Of a stretch of 64,000 nucleotides of DNA, positions 34,550 to 44,638 are shown piece by piece. The notes under the pieces are model-generated. The model saw nothing but the letters and a program-made list of their open reading frames with translations. It did no database searches and was not told the origin of the DNA. Source of the stretch: Pleurostoma richardsiae (Eukaryota; Ascomycota; Sordariomycetes; Calosphaeriales; Pleurostomataceae); NCBI GenBank assembly GCA_030052745.1, contig JANBVO010000037.1, positions 124,001-188,000 of the forward strand. The letters run 5' to 3'. Each line of letters begins with the position of its first letter. Position 1 is the first letter of the stretch. The translations under genes and the position numbers were made by a program.

Positions 34550-36607
34550 TCAGTGCTCGCACAGGTTATACTCCTCGAAGTTACTCTCAACAGCACTGAC
34601 CATGCGCGTCCTCTCCTGCATCAGCTCCAGCCGCAGCTTCTTAGCTTCCTCCAGGCCCATCGGGAAGTCCTTGACGTCCTCCGTGATCATGTTGATGATC
34701 TCTCCCGGCAGCTTCCCGAAGTCGACCTTGTGCACGCTCTTCTCCGCCCACCAGTCGTGCTGCTGCGGCGGCACGTTGCGCGTCGAGCACACGCGGTAGT
34801 GCGGGTCGACGAGCCACAGGACGACGAAACGGCGGTGGCCGGGCCTGGCCGGGTCGGCGAGGCGGAACTGCCCGACGCGGTGCTGGAGCGTGTTGGGGAA
34901 GACGAGCAGGCGGCCCTGCGGCGTGGCGACGCTGCCGAGGTCCTGGACGGCGGGCTCGTCGCGCATGCTGCTTGTGCCGAAGATGTCCGCCAGCGGCTGG
35001 TGCTCGTCCTGCTCGTAGACGAGCTCCTCGTCCTCCAGGGACGCCTCCTGCCGGAAGGTCAGCCGCGACTCGGTCACGTTGTCCACGTCGTAGTAGTAGA
35101 TGGCCGTCGCGGCGATGTGCTCGTTCAGCATGCCCTCGACGTGCCAGCTGCCGCCCGCGTACTCGGGCTTCTCCGGCGTCAGCTCAATGGAGGCCAGCTT
35201 GACGATGACCTGCAGGCCGCGCGCGCGGAACTCGTCCTCGATGGCCACGTTGTAGAACTCGAAGGGCCGGTCCTGGTACGGAACGCCCCAGCCCGGGCCC
35301 TCGTTCTTCATCACCGTCTTGACGCTGCCCTGCTTCCACTCCTCGTACGTCTGGCCCGGCTCCGGGTGGCGGAGCTGGCGGATACGCTTCCACTTGCGTT
35401 CCAGGGCGCCGTTCAACTCGTAGTTGAACAAGTATTTCCTGTCCTTGGGGCCGTCGCTGATCCTCTGAAGCCGGCGAAGGAGCTGCGAGCCGACCGGCTC
35501 CCCCTCTGCCGCCTCACCGAGATCCTCGTCTTCCTCTTCCTCCTCTTCGTCGTCGTGCTCCTCCTCCTCGTACCCCGGTCTGTCGGGCTGCGACAGATAC
35601 GCCTTGACCTTCTCGAAGAATTCGGGGAACTTCTCGTCATGAACGCTGTGGGGAAGATTGGAGTATTTAGCCCAGTCGGGGAGTTCCGGATCCATCTCGG
35701 CGCCGAACGTGTGGATGCGCAACGGGGTGCGACCGGTGTCGCCCTTGACGAGGACGTCGTTCCACAGGGGGATGGACAGCCCGACCATCTTCTCGATAGT
35801 GCGGTACAGGCTGGTGTGCTTCTCCGGGTGTAGGTTGTTGACGTAGGACGCGATCCGCACGTCAGTGCCCTTGTCGCCGGTGAACTCGACGTCGCAGGGC
35901 AGCCACTGGAACCGGCGCGACCAGAACTCAGACTCGGGCCCCGTCACGAGCGCCACGTCGCCCTGGCCGACGGACGCGAAGATATTGTCGAGGTCGACCT
36001 GCCCGCCCTGGGACAGCACGCGCGTCCTGCCGTACACGAGCGGGAACAGCGAGGGGTGCACGAGGTTCAGCACCTGGTCGTTGGACCCGGGATGGTAGTC
36101 CTTCTCCTCGTCCGGCACGGCCAGCAGCGGGGCCACGCCCTCGAGCAGCTCGTCGCGCAGCTCCTTGGAGACCAGCACGTCGGACTTGACGCAGCGGCTG
36201 GCCGAGTCATAGCTGAAGGTCTTTCCGGTCTCCTCGAAGAGCTTGGCCTTGTCCCGCAGCTCGGTGATGCACCAGTCAAAGGCGTTATCGCTGATGAGCG
36301 GCATGGCGGTAGCCTCGGCGTGCCACTTGGCGACGATGGCGTCGTCGAAGACCTTGACGTGCCAGTTGGGCTTGTCGGTCAGGGCGTCCATGAGGCGCAG
36401 CATGGCGGCCTCGCGGACGGTCAGGCGCGGCCCGCGGAAATCGTTGACGCCGTGGGCGAAGCGCTCTCCGCCCATGTCGCCCCGCCTGCCCGGGGTCCGG
36501 TCCATCTCGAAGTTGACGGGCTTGCCGAAGCCTGGCACGCAGATGGGGCCGTTGCCGGAGTTGTCGAACTCGGCAACGGAGTCGGCGGCGGCAGATGATG
36601 GTGCCAT
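34550..36607 (-). CDS. DUF4246 family protein
   Basis: Single exon, 685 aa from ATG 36607 (MAPSSAAADS); the frame continues upstream to an ATG at 36802, but that extension is basic leader-like sequence. DUF4246 features are the N-terminal CVPGFGKPVNFEMDR, LRDELLEGVAPLL, VHPSLFPLVYGRTRV, and the C-terminal WHVEGMLNEHIAATAIYYYD (about residue 486) and NTLQHRVG (about 575). A WHxEG motif followed by a distant His-Arg in a beta-rich region resembles the iron site of 2-oxoglutarate dioxygenases, but that is inference. A run of Glu/Asp near residues 345-362 breaks the middle of the protein. There are no signal peptide or membrane segments. The family is common and multi-copy in fungi, and its function is unknown. 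Confidence 0.88.
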   Translation of the reverse strand: MAPSSAAADSVAEFDNSGNGPICVPGFGKPVNFEMDRTPGRRGDMGGERFAHGVNDFRGPRLTVREAAMLRLMDALTDKPNWHVKVFDDAIVAKWHAEATAMPLISDNAFDWCITELRDKAKLFEETGKTFSYDSASRCVKSDVLVSKELRDELLEGVAPLLAVPDEEKDYHPGSNDQVLNLVHPSLFPLVYGRTRVLSQGGQVDLDNIFASVGQGDVALVTGPESEFWSRRFQWLPCDVEFTGDKGTDVRIASYVNNLHPEKHTSLYRTIEKMVGLSIPLWNDVLVKGDTGRTPLRIHTFGAEMDPELPDWAKYSNLPHSVHDEKFPEFFEKVKAYLSQPDRPGYEEEEHDDEEEEEEDEDLGEAAEGEPVGSQLLRRLQRISDGPKDRKYLFNYELNGALERKWKRIRQLRHPEPGQTYEEWKQGSVKTVMKNEGPGWGVPYQDRPFEFYNVAIEDEFRARGLQVIVKLASIELTPEKPEYAGGSWHVEGMLNEHIAATAIYYYDVDNVTESRLTFRQEASLEDEELVYEQDEHQPLADIFGTSSMRDEPAVQDLGSVATPQGRLLVFPNTLQHRVGQFRLADPARPGHRRFVVLWLVDPHYRVCSTRNVPPQQHDWWAEKSVHKVDFGKLPGEIINMITEDVKDFPMGLEEAKKLRLELMQERTRMVSAVESNFEEYNLCEH

Positions 36608-37883
36608 CGCCGCAGTTGATATAGCAGCCGATGCAGGAGAGCGGAGGAAAGATCTCAGTGAAGGAATAAAGACGAACGACAGTAGTTTAGAAGGGTTTGG
36701 AGCAGAGCTCAACACGCAGATAGATGGAGCAACGTTGATATGCGCTCTTCTTCCTTGGATCTTCGTGAGACCGACGGCGACGGACCTGAGATGGCTTCTC
36801 ATGAGGAAGAGTTGCCTTCAAGCAGAGGAACATCAGGGCTAGCCAGGCCTTTAAGTAAACGTCCGTCACACTCGTCGTCGTCGTCGTCGTCTTCTCTTCA
36901 ACTCTTTGTTCCCACAAATCGCCTGGTGAAGCCGCGCTCCGGCGTTGCTCTAGCGTTGCTGGAAACGCGACCGGTGCCTGCACTGCCTGCGAGCGTTGCA
37001 CCCAACTGGCTCGAGCTTCACCCGCCGTTTGACGCTTGCGGTTCAGCTGCAGGCGCCGGGCGGCTTGGCCCCCCGCTGGTGCCTGAATATGCCTTGAAGA
37101 ACCCCGTCAGGGTCCAGCGGGAAATGGGGAAATCTGCCTGGCTGTGCCTGGAATCGCGTCTTCTTGACTCAGAAGTCAGTTCCCCCACCATTTCTTCTCT
37201 TGCCCCGTGATTCTTCGAACTCGGCTCTGGTTGAATGGAGGTCGCCTATTTTCATGTATATGTAGGGGTCATGTTATATCGTTATTATTTACAAACCCCA
37301 GCAGTGTCTAACGGGGCTCGATAAGCCTCGTAGGCAAGAAGATAAGAAGCTGTAAGATTGGTAAATCGCAGTCCAGGTTCACACACCTCATCAGTGAGAT
37401 GCACCCATCATGGAAGGTTAATATCACCACCCCCATAGCCAACTTGCTACCAAAGGTTGGCCAGTGTACCAGTACATATACCCTACCTTGCGCACTGACC
37501 GACCTCCTAGAACACCTAGAGCACCAGGGAAAAGAAGAACGATGATGTCAAGTAGTCAGTGGGAAACCCGCCGTTACATCTGCTAGATGCACGCCGTGAA
37601 GGTCAGGGCTCGTACCAGAGGTAGTTCCTTCGCCAATTCTATCACAATATTGTAGTTCGCCCTAGAGACTGCATGCTGACAGCCTGAATGGGTGCCATCA
37701 TTGGTCTTGACTACACAGCTTCGGCCTTGGAGAGGCACAGCACGGCCGGTTGAGTCACTGCTGGAATTATATCAGTATGAGGAGAATGTAGGTATATATG
37801 GTTAGATGTTGTCCACATCGTGTCATCATCACCGGGCCTGTTCAAGACAAAGCCATCAGGACTCAAAGCTCTATAAATACATA
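36608..37883. other. Intergenic region 5' of the DUF4246 gene
   Basis: About 1.3 kb with no supported gene. A CGT-type trinucleotide run lies near 36871-36895 in the likely DUF4246 leader. TATAAATA occurs at 37872-37879, immediately before the ELO-like pseudogene. Confidence 0.45.
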
Positions 37884-38536
37884 ATGGAGTCCTCAGAAGA
37901 ATCATGTCCAAGCATCACCCTCTTGGTCTTCCAGTCTCTCGTCTTCATCGCCATCTGGGTACCCCTTAACCGCTTCGTCACCCTAAGAGGCCCTATCCCT
38001 GGAGCCCGGAGAGTCACTCGACTCAATAGTATCCTCTACTCTCTCGCTAACATTCCCCTTCTCGTTCTCATCCTCTCCCCCTCCCACGACGCCCTGGCTC
38101 GGCACCTCTGTCACGCTTCCAAGATCTACGAGTACCTCGACGTGCTCAACGTGTGCGCGCCTCAGGCGTTGTCATTGACCTCCACTTTGCAGTGCACCAC
38201 CTCACCACGCCGTACCTGACGCACATCCGCGTCTTGCGGCACAGCGAGGGGTGGCGGACCATGGCGACTCTCAATACGTTCCACCACGTGTAGATGTATG
38301 CCTACTTCGGCGCATGGACTGCTGCGCGGACGGCGCTGCCGTGGACAGGGTCGGCGCAGCTGGTAGCGGGAATCCTAGTAGAGGGACGGCTGCTGTGGCA
38401 GAAGGTGAGAGGAGCGACGGGTGCGATGTGGCCGAATGCCGTGGCTCTATACCTTGGGCTTCTTTATCTCGCTCTCTGGGCTAGGGACCTGAGGATTAGG
38501 ACTAGAGCGGAGCGCAACGAGGAAAAGGACTTGTAG
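37884..38536 (+). pseudogene. Decayed ELO-like (fatty-acid elongase family) gene
   Basis: The first frame from ATG 37884 gives two membrane helices and SKIYEYLDVLNV, the ELO segment normally written SKxYELxDT. The frame is then lost near 38160, and the adjacent frame continues with DLHFAVHHLTTPYL (a histidine box, here HxxxHH rather than HxxHH) and LNTFHHV, a TAG at 38291, then MYAYFGAW and two more hydrophobic segments to the end at 38536. LNTFxHVxMYxYF is a strong ELO mark. ELO proteins are ER membrane condensing enzymes for long-chain fatty acids. One frame change and one stop make it a probable pseudogene; a sequence error or an odd intron cannot be excluded. I did not find a splice pair that fixes both. 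Confidence 0.65.
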
Positions 38537-38733
38537 AGAGACTGGCTGGCTACTTGTTTGCGACATGAGACATCTTGGCCTTTCTCTCTTCAGGGTGCAA
38601 GGACAATTTCTCTGCGGAGTCGGGTCATCAACACCAGAAGAGGAAAGACATACAAAGTGTCTAATGGGTTCTGTACTGACACAATGACCTCACGATCTCC
38701 GACTGAAACACAGATACTTCAAACTGACAGTCC

Positions 38734-39338
38734 CTAGAAGCCCTTGTCAAACCCCTCGATAAGGAGCAGCAGGAGATCCTCCTTGATGATCTGCTCCTTG
38801 TTCGCATCCAGTTCTACAATATCCCATCCGCACCAGACAAACCTGGACTGTAGGAACTCCGCCTCTTCTGATGCATCTCCGCGGAGAACTGTCCCGCCAG
38901 CTTGCCGTCCGTCATACCGCCTGGCAGATCTTTTGCACCCGTCTTGCCGAACCCGTCCGTCTGTACGCTCCCGGGATAGATACTCACGAACCTGACCTCA
39001 AGGTGCTCGAATCGGACGGTCCCGAAGAACCGCAGCTGCGCCATCTTGCTCGCGGGGTACCCCGACCAACCCAACAGCGGGAAGTGGACGTGTGTGTTCA
39101 TTGTAAAGACGTTCAGGACCACGGCACTCCTGTCTTGCCCCTTGGCTCGTAGGAGCTTCTGCGTGAACACTGCGCTGCCCAGAACATTTGTCTCGAACTG
39201 CTTCCATCAGGCCTTCAAATCCTGCTTAACTAACGAGCCACTGTCTGTGAAGTCGATCTCGTTGTTGACCAGGATGTCAGGAGCGCTGAAAGCGTCGAAG
39301 GTGGCGGTCATGGCCTCCTCGTCGGCGATCTCAAGGGG
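38734..39338 (-). pseudogene. Decayed short-chain dehydrogenase/reductase
   Basis: The minus strand starts after a splice-acceptor-like CCCTTAG with PLEIADEEAMTATF, then DILVNNE (the SDR NNAG motif with Ala-Gly lost), FETNVLG, VVLNVFT and the catalytic YPASK, then PGSVQTDGF. A TGA lies between QDLKA and WKQFETNV near 39209. The typical C-terminus (FVWCGWDIVELDANKEQ to EGFDKGF, ending at 38734) is in another frame, with the part before it shortened. The N-terminal Rossmann glycine motif is absent. It therefore lacks the cofactor-binding start and carries at least two lesions. Adjacent to the decayed ELO-like gene. Confidence 0.7.
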
Positions 39339-39916
39339 CTAAGGGCAGAAAAGTCAAAGGGCTATAGGATTGCAGCCTGGGATTGCGCTGCAATGTCTAT
39401 CCTGCTTGCATTCCTGTCGGTGACGCTTGACCTCCCTACCTACCCAGCCGTCATGCAGGGACATCAGTCCATCATCGGAAGGGCTTTTCAACCCTCCGTG
39501 GATGCAGCAAGCCTCATGGGGGCTTCCGGCACCGGAAGCCGATGTCCGCCCTGAACTTTCGATGTTAGACGACGACCGGCCCGGCACAGGAGACGCTGCA
39601 TCACCTTGGAGTTCCGTATGCTTCAATTGGACAATGCTAGAAATTTTGGCCAAGATGATGGGTTCGCTGGGTGCGTCTCGAGTGTGGCGGAATTTCCTCG
39701 GGAGATCAACACGCCGGCTAAATTGATGAGGGGAGTAAGGGAATTCAGCCGGGCTTGAAGCTCACCATTCGACGACAACGCACTGAAACTGGGGCTGCAC
39801 GGGGGTTGAGGATGAAGATAATAAGAGGGGCCCGGACAGGCCTCAGTCGGTCAGTCCGTCGTCCTCACCAGCAAGTGACCAATTCAGGGTGAACCAGCCG
39901 GAGAGAAGCAGACAAG
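39339..39916. other. Intergenic region and GH43 promoter
   Basis: About 580 bp with no gene. Immediately upstream of the GH43 start is a G/C-rich leader. The missing first exon of the SDR pseudogene was not found here. Confidence 0.45.
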
Positions 39917-41569
39917 ATGCCCCTGGTGCGCAACCCGATCCTCCCGGGGTTCAACCCCGACCCATCCATCGTCCGCGTAGGCGAGGATTACTACATCGCG
40001 ACCTCGACCTTCGAGTGGTACCCGGGCGTGCAGATCCACCACTCCAGGGACCTCGCCAACTGGGAGCTGGTCACGCGGCCCCTGAGCCGCAGGGCACAGC
40101 TCGACATGCGCGGCGAGCCCGACAGCTGCGGCGTCTGGGCGCCGTGCCTGACCCACGACGGCTCGCTCTTCTGGCTTGTCTACACCGACGTCAAGCGCAA
40201 GGACGGCTCCTTCAAGGACACGCACAACTACATCGTCACCGCGCCGTCCATCGCCGGGCCCTGGTCCGACCCCGTCCACGTCAACTCCTCCGGCTTCGAC
40301 CCTTCGCTGTTCCACGACCTGGACACCGGCCGCAAGTGGTTCGTCAACATGCTGTGGGACCACACCCACCGGCCGCACCACTTCGCCGGCATCCGCCTGC
40401 AGGAGCTCGACGCCGCGACCCGGAAGCTCGTCGGCCCCAGCAAGACCATCTTCCGCGGCACCGACCTCGCCCTCGTCGAGGGCCCGCACCTGTACAGGCG
40501 GGGCGGGTGGTATTACCTCCTGACCGCCGAGGGGGGCACCGCCTACGACCACGCCTGCACGCTTGCGCGGTCGCGCGACATCTGGGGCCCCTACGAGACG
40601 CACCCGCAGGCGCACGTCCTGACCTCCAAGGACGCGCCGTTCGCGGCGCTGCAGCGCGGCGGTCATGGCGACATCGTCGAGACCCCCGACGGCCGCACCT
40701 ATCTCGTGCATCTGACCGGCCGGCCCACGACGCAGGAGCGGCGGTGCGTGCTGGGCCGCGAGACGGCCATTCAGGAAGCGTTCTGGGGCGAGGACGGCTG
40801 GCTGTACGTCAAGGGGGGGCCAGTGCCGAGCCTGCACGTTGACGTGCCGGGGACGCGCGACGACAGCAAGTACTGGGCGGAGCAGTGGTACACCTTCGGC
40901 ACGGGGCTGCCCCTGGACTTCCAGTGGCTGCGGACGCCCGAGCCAGAGCGGATCTTCTCGACGTCCGCAACGTCCCCGAGCGGTGGCGATGGAGGAGGCG
41001 GCGCGCTGACGCTCTTCGGGCGGGAGTCGATCGGGTCGTGGTTCGAGCAGGCGCTGGTGGCACGGCGGCAGGCGCACTTCAGCTACGACGCCGAGACGGT
41101 CGTTGACTTCCGCCCGGCCGACGAGCGGCAGTTCGCGGGGCTGACGGCGTACTACTGCCGGTACAACTTCTTCTACCTGGCCGTGACGGCGGACGCGTCC
41201 GGGCGGCGCGAGCTGCTCATCATGCGGTCCGAGGCGTCCTTCCCGGACGGCGACCTGGCGGAGCCGTTCCCGGAGCCGGTGCCGCTGCCCGCGGAGGGAA
41301 AGGTCCGGTTGGCGCTGACAATACGCGGCCCGCGGCTGCAGTTCTACTACGGGCTCGAGGGGGAGGGGGAGGCGCTGAGGGAGGTCGGGCCGGTGCTGGA
41401 CGCGTCGCTGCTGTCGGACGAGTGCGGCGGGCACAAGGCGCACGGGAGCTTCACGGGGGCGTTTGTGGGCGTGGCGTGCTCCGACCTCAACGGCACGGCG
41501 CTGCCGGCGACATTTGATTACTTTTTGTACAGGCCGGTTCATGACAAGACGGACAGGTATGAGATATGA
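39917..41569 (+). CDS. GH43 glycoside hydrolase, probable intracellular beta-xylosidase
   Basis: Intronless, 550 aa. The N-terminal five-bladed propeller has the three GH43 acids at the expected places: Asp15 in GFNPDPSI (base), Asp128 in SGFDPSLF (pKa modulator) and Glu188 in LVEGPHLY (acid). The C-terminal beta-sandwich (from about residue 330, including ESIGSWFEQALVARRQ and AGLTAYYCRYNFFYL) matches the GH43 subfamily 11 beta-xylosidase type, whose length is also about 540 aa. There is no signal peptide, so it probably hydrolyses imported xylo-oligosaccharides in the cytoplasm. Together with the AA9 enzyme and sugar permease it fits growth on plant cell walls. Some alpha-arabinofuranosidase activity is possible in this subfamily. 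Confidence 0.94.
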   Translation: MPLVRNPILPGFNPDPSIVRVGEDYYIATSTFEWYPGVQIHHSRDLANWELVTRPLSRRAQLDMRGEPDSCGVWAPCLTHDGSLFWLVYTDVKRKDGSFKDTHNYIVTAPSIAGPWSDPVHVNSSGFDPSLFHDLDTGRKWFVNMLWDHTHRPHHFAGIRLQELDAATRKLVGPSKTIFRGTDLALVEGPHLYRRGGWYYLLTAEGGTAYDHACTLARSRDIWGPYETHPQAHVLTSKDAPFAALQRGGHGDIVETPDGRTYLVHLTGRPTTQERRCVLGRETAIQEAFWGEDGWLYVKGGPVPSLHVDVPGTRDDSKYWAEQWYTFGTGLPLDFQWLRTPEPERIFSTSATSPSGGDGGGGALTLFGRESIGSWFEQALVARRQAHFSYDAETVVDFRPADERQFAGLTAYYCRYNFFYLAVTADASGRRELLIMRSEASFPDGDLAEPFPEPVPLPAEGKVRLALTIRGPRLQFYYGLEGEGEALREVGPVLDASLLSDECGGHKAHGSFTGAFVGVACSDLNGTALPATFDYFLYRPVHDKTDRYEI

Positions 41570-42202
41570 CAGTAGCCAAGCATGATTGCCGTGTCTCCAA
41601 AAAATAAAAAAGAAAGAACAGAAGAGAAAAAAAAAGGAGAGATTCGTCTGCGTGTTCCGAGGTGGTTTCGAACTGAGGGCAAAAAGAACCGCTTTGCGCG
41701 ACCGGAAAAGTCTTAGTTTTTTTCCTCTGGAAGGCAGCACTATACAGTGCCGCACTACGTGGTTCTTATGGTCCTGCTCCATTGGAAGTTTTCCCCCCTT
41801 GGACCTGATACGGGTAGGTTGAGGACTGAAGTTTGGGTGAAAGTGAGGGGGGCCAGGCAGCATGTTACAACACATACTTCCCTACACTAACCCCCTGATA
41901 TAATGTCGGCGAGTAAACCAGTCCACCTCTACATATCCTCTCTCCTCTGGGGAGGACCGCTGGCCCTCTCGCTCGTCTTCGCATACTAGACTTGATCACC
42001 AAATCACGAATGTGGCCGATTTGCCATGCGGCAAACACAAGATGTCGGATTCAGGATGTTCCGAATGGACGAATCGACAAGCAAGGGCAGCAGCACATAT
42101 CATATCATCCATGTGAAGCTATTTTGAGAACTGTCGTGAGGATAGCTAACGACCTCACAACTGTAGCGGGGATCAGCACAATGTCAAGACAGAAGAGGCC
42201 GA
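41570..42202. other. Intergenic region between GH43 and metacaspase
   Basis: About 630 bp at the 3' ends of two converging genes. Purine-rich A/G tracts occur at 41598-41640. No gene is supported. Confidence 0.45.
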
Positions 42203-43418
42203 TTAACTTACATATAGGGGCTGATCAAGATCGTACGTCCCCCCGCAGCTCAGCTGCGGAACCTGCGAGTAGTTGTTTATGAGGTGATGCCGCGTATTCT
42301 GTAGAATCTGCGGATACGCTCGTCAGCCAAAGTCATCCTACAGACAGCATGCTTTTCTCCTGGGGCGCCTCACGTTCACATAGCTCTGCTCAGGGTTCTC
42401 CCTCATGGTGCCAATGAAAGCCCACGACATCGCCCCCGTAGCAGCCCCCGCGATCGACGTGTCCGCCGACGTCTGGTCGTCCGCGCACCCAGAGAACATC
42501 CACACGTCCTTGCCCTCCGTCTCCCAGTGCTCCTCGAAGTTCTCCGGCGCCAGGCCGTCCTCGTCCGCCCCGCCGCCGCCGTTCCGCATGTGGTGCAGGC
42601 TGTTGAAGAAGTCCGTAGCGCCGCCGAGCAGCATCTTGGCGTCGCCGACCTTGTCCATGGAGAAGCCGCCCTGGAAGAGGCTCTCGGCGGCTCGCACCAG
42701 CCCCGCGCCCTTCTTGAGGGTGTCGACGATGTTGACGTTGCCGTCGGCGTCGGGGCGGAAGACGAATGGGAGCTCGCAGGCGGATCCGGAGTGGCAGCAG
42801 TCGAAGAGGATGGTGAGTCTGGCCTGGGGGTGCATGGGCGAGACGAGGGCGCGGTGGAGCTGGAGAGGGTGGTGTTAGCGGCAAGTATCCATGGCCCTAT
42901 CAACGGACTTCCACGCATGCGTACCGTGCTACTGACTATCTGACCGTTCTCTTGAAAGTCAACAGGGCAGATGGTATCGTCGAACCTGCTTGCTGTCAGA
43001 TTGGGCCAACTTCAACATTCAATGCAGGCTCGAAGTTCGATGCATACCCGGTTGGCCGGTCGTCGTCGGTGTCCCGCACCTGGCCTCAGGGGGTATTAGT
43101 TGTCATTCTGCGCGTAGCATATACCTGGAGACATCTACCTCCGTGACCAGAGTATGACAGCCACACAATGTCTCCCGGCTCGTTATAGCTCGTCAGCCAT
43201 TTAAAGGCCGCCATCATATTCGCTCCACTGGGCCAGAGCGGAGTGCCTTGGTTCTCCGGCGCATCGGTCATGACGACCGTGTCGTTGGGGTTCGGGGAGA
43301 AACCGCGGTCGTTCACCAGGAACTCGCGGACGTTCTCGGCATCGTTGATGCAGCCATTGAGCTGGTACTCGGATCCGAAGTAGTTGATGCCGATGATGAG
43401 GGCCTTCTTGCGCGACAT
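42203..43418 (-). CDS. Metacaspase-like cysteine protease
   Basis: Five exons: 43418-43139, 43084-43048, 42985-42925, 42859-42374 and 42307-42203, with 54-66 bp GT-AG introns; 322 aa. The p20-like part starts KKALIIGINYFG and has the catalytic His92 in SYSGHGG and Cys148 in FDCCHSGS. The calcium/acid motif VRDTDDDRPTGFDDTICPVDF is built from three exons, one of only 37 nt. The p10-like part has SGCADDQTSAD and ends in QLSCGGTYDLDQPLYVS, which needs the last exon. Metacaspases cleave after Arg/Lys in a Ca2+-dependent way and act in stress, protein quality control and cell death. No Pro/Gln-rich prodomain is encoded before the first ATG, unlike typical type I fungal enzymes, unless an upstream exon was missed. 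Confidence 0.9.
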
Positions 43419-43938
43419 GACCGTATCTTTCTTGTCTGGATAGTGTCAAACACGAACAAGTTGCTGATGCTGGTAGCTGCTCCTAGGAGGTCAATTCGGG
43501 GGGTTGTCAGCCAGGATAGCACGACAGGAGAGAGCATTGAGCGAATTGGCCATGACCGCCTCCATGCATATCCGGAGGCCGTCAATGCAACTGGCTGGAG
43601 CTGCGTAATCTGTTACAGCACAAGGCCCCTCCCGACAGCCCAGACGCGCGATGCAGGAGGTTATTTTCGGATTAGCGCCAAGACCTGGGACGGTCCCTGC
43701 GTCCTCTGCGTCACAGTTCCCGTGCAATTCACACCGTGAGGCGCGCGGGGTAAATGGCCTGCTTTCGCACTGTCCCCTACCAGCGGTATCCTCGACATCC
43801 ACTTAGCCACAAAGGGCAAATCGAGATTGAGACGCTTTCCCACTCACATCCAGAACACGAGTTGAGGGGATTCACCGCGGAAACGCGAAGGATGGTCGAG
43901 ACTCGAATTGTGAGGCGACAGCAACAAGAAGATCCTTC
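43419..43938. other. Divergent promoter region of the metacaspase and med22 genes
   Basis: About 520 bp upstream of two divergent genes. No ORF is supported. A missing N-terminal metacaspase exon, if any, would lie here; I did not see a Pro/Gln-rich stretch. Confidence 0.4.
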
Positions 43939-44638
43939 ATGATGGATCGCAACCAGCAGGCCGCCGGCACGAATCTCCTTGGTAAGTAAGACGCACCTCC
44001 TACGCCGTCTCCATCCGGGCGGCTCAGTGAGAGCCTCATACACCCGGTTCTAGCTATGTGCGAGGGCCGCCCCCAGCGTCCATGAGATCATCCGCTTGTC
44101 TTACTCGTTCCAGAAGCTCACTCCATCTGCAGATCGCGAGGGAAGGGTCATCGCGGATGTGCTGCAGCGGTTCCGCAACCTCACCATGCTCGCGACGGAC
44201 CGCATCACGAACAAGGCCTCCACAGGCACAGCTGCGTACCACAGCATGGCCATGGACCTTGAGACCCAGGGAATGGTTCGTCAAGCTGCAGCCGCTCCCA
44301 AACTGCCAGCCTCTTGTTGCTCCCGCTAACAACTGCAGATCACGGCCATCGAAGACCTACTCGCCCTCACGCGGCAGCTCCGAGAGCTGTGGGTTGTCGG
44401 ACCCTTGCGCAAGCCCGGCGAGGGTGAGCGGGAAGCGGAGGAGACGATTGACTCTGAGGTCCAGCGTGTCACGCAGATGCTGAATCAGCTCAAGGAGGGA
44501 TCGCGGCAGAAGATGGTCAAGGAAGGGTGTGGACACGGCGAGTATGTCGTGGGCCGTTTGGAGACCCCCCCGACACAACAACAGGCACCTATAGCAGCTG
44601 CAGTCAGTCAGCAGAGTACTGCAAGTCAACAGGCATGA
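43939..44638 (+). CDS. med22: Mediator complex subunit 22
   Basis: Exons 43939-43981, 44133-44275 and 44339-44638, introns of 151 and 63 bp; 161 aa. Splicing gives QQAAGTNLLDREGRVIADVL, RFRNLTMLA, then ITAIEDLLALTRQLRELWVVGPLRKPG, the helical core of Med22 (Srb6), which pairs with Med11 in the Mediator head and contacts the RNA polymerase II machinery in the nucleus. The 151-bp first intron is the longest in the window; an acceptor nearer the donor would give a different short N-terminus, but only the chosen one yields the conserved helix start. Two tandem ATGs open the frame. A Gln/Ala-rich tail follows. Confidence 0.85.

Noticed and set aside
34553-35833. 426-codon plus ORF over the DUF4246 gene
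   Set aside because: Antisense shadow of a conserved single-exon gene; the translation is low-complexity Leu/Val/Asp/Arg with no domain.
39884-41875. 663-codon ORF on the minus strand over the GH43 gene
   Set aside because: It is antisense to a complete GH43 enzyme with all catalytic residues. The Val/Arg/Gly/Leu-rich translation is the usual mirror of GC-rich coding DNA.
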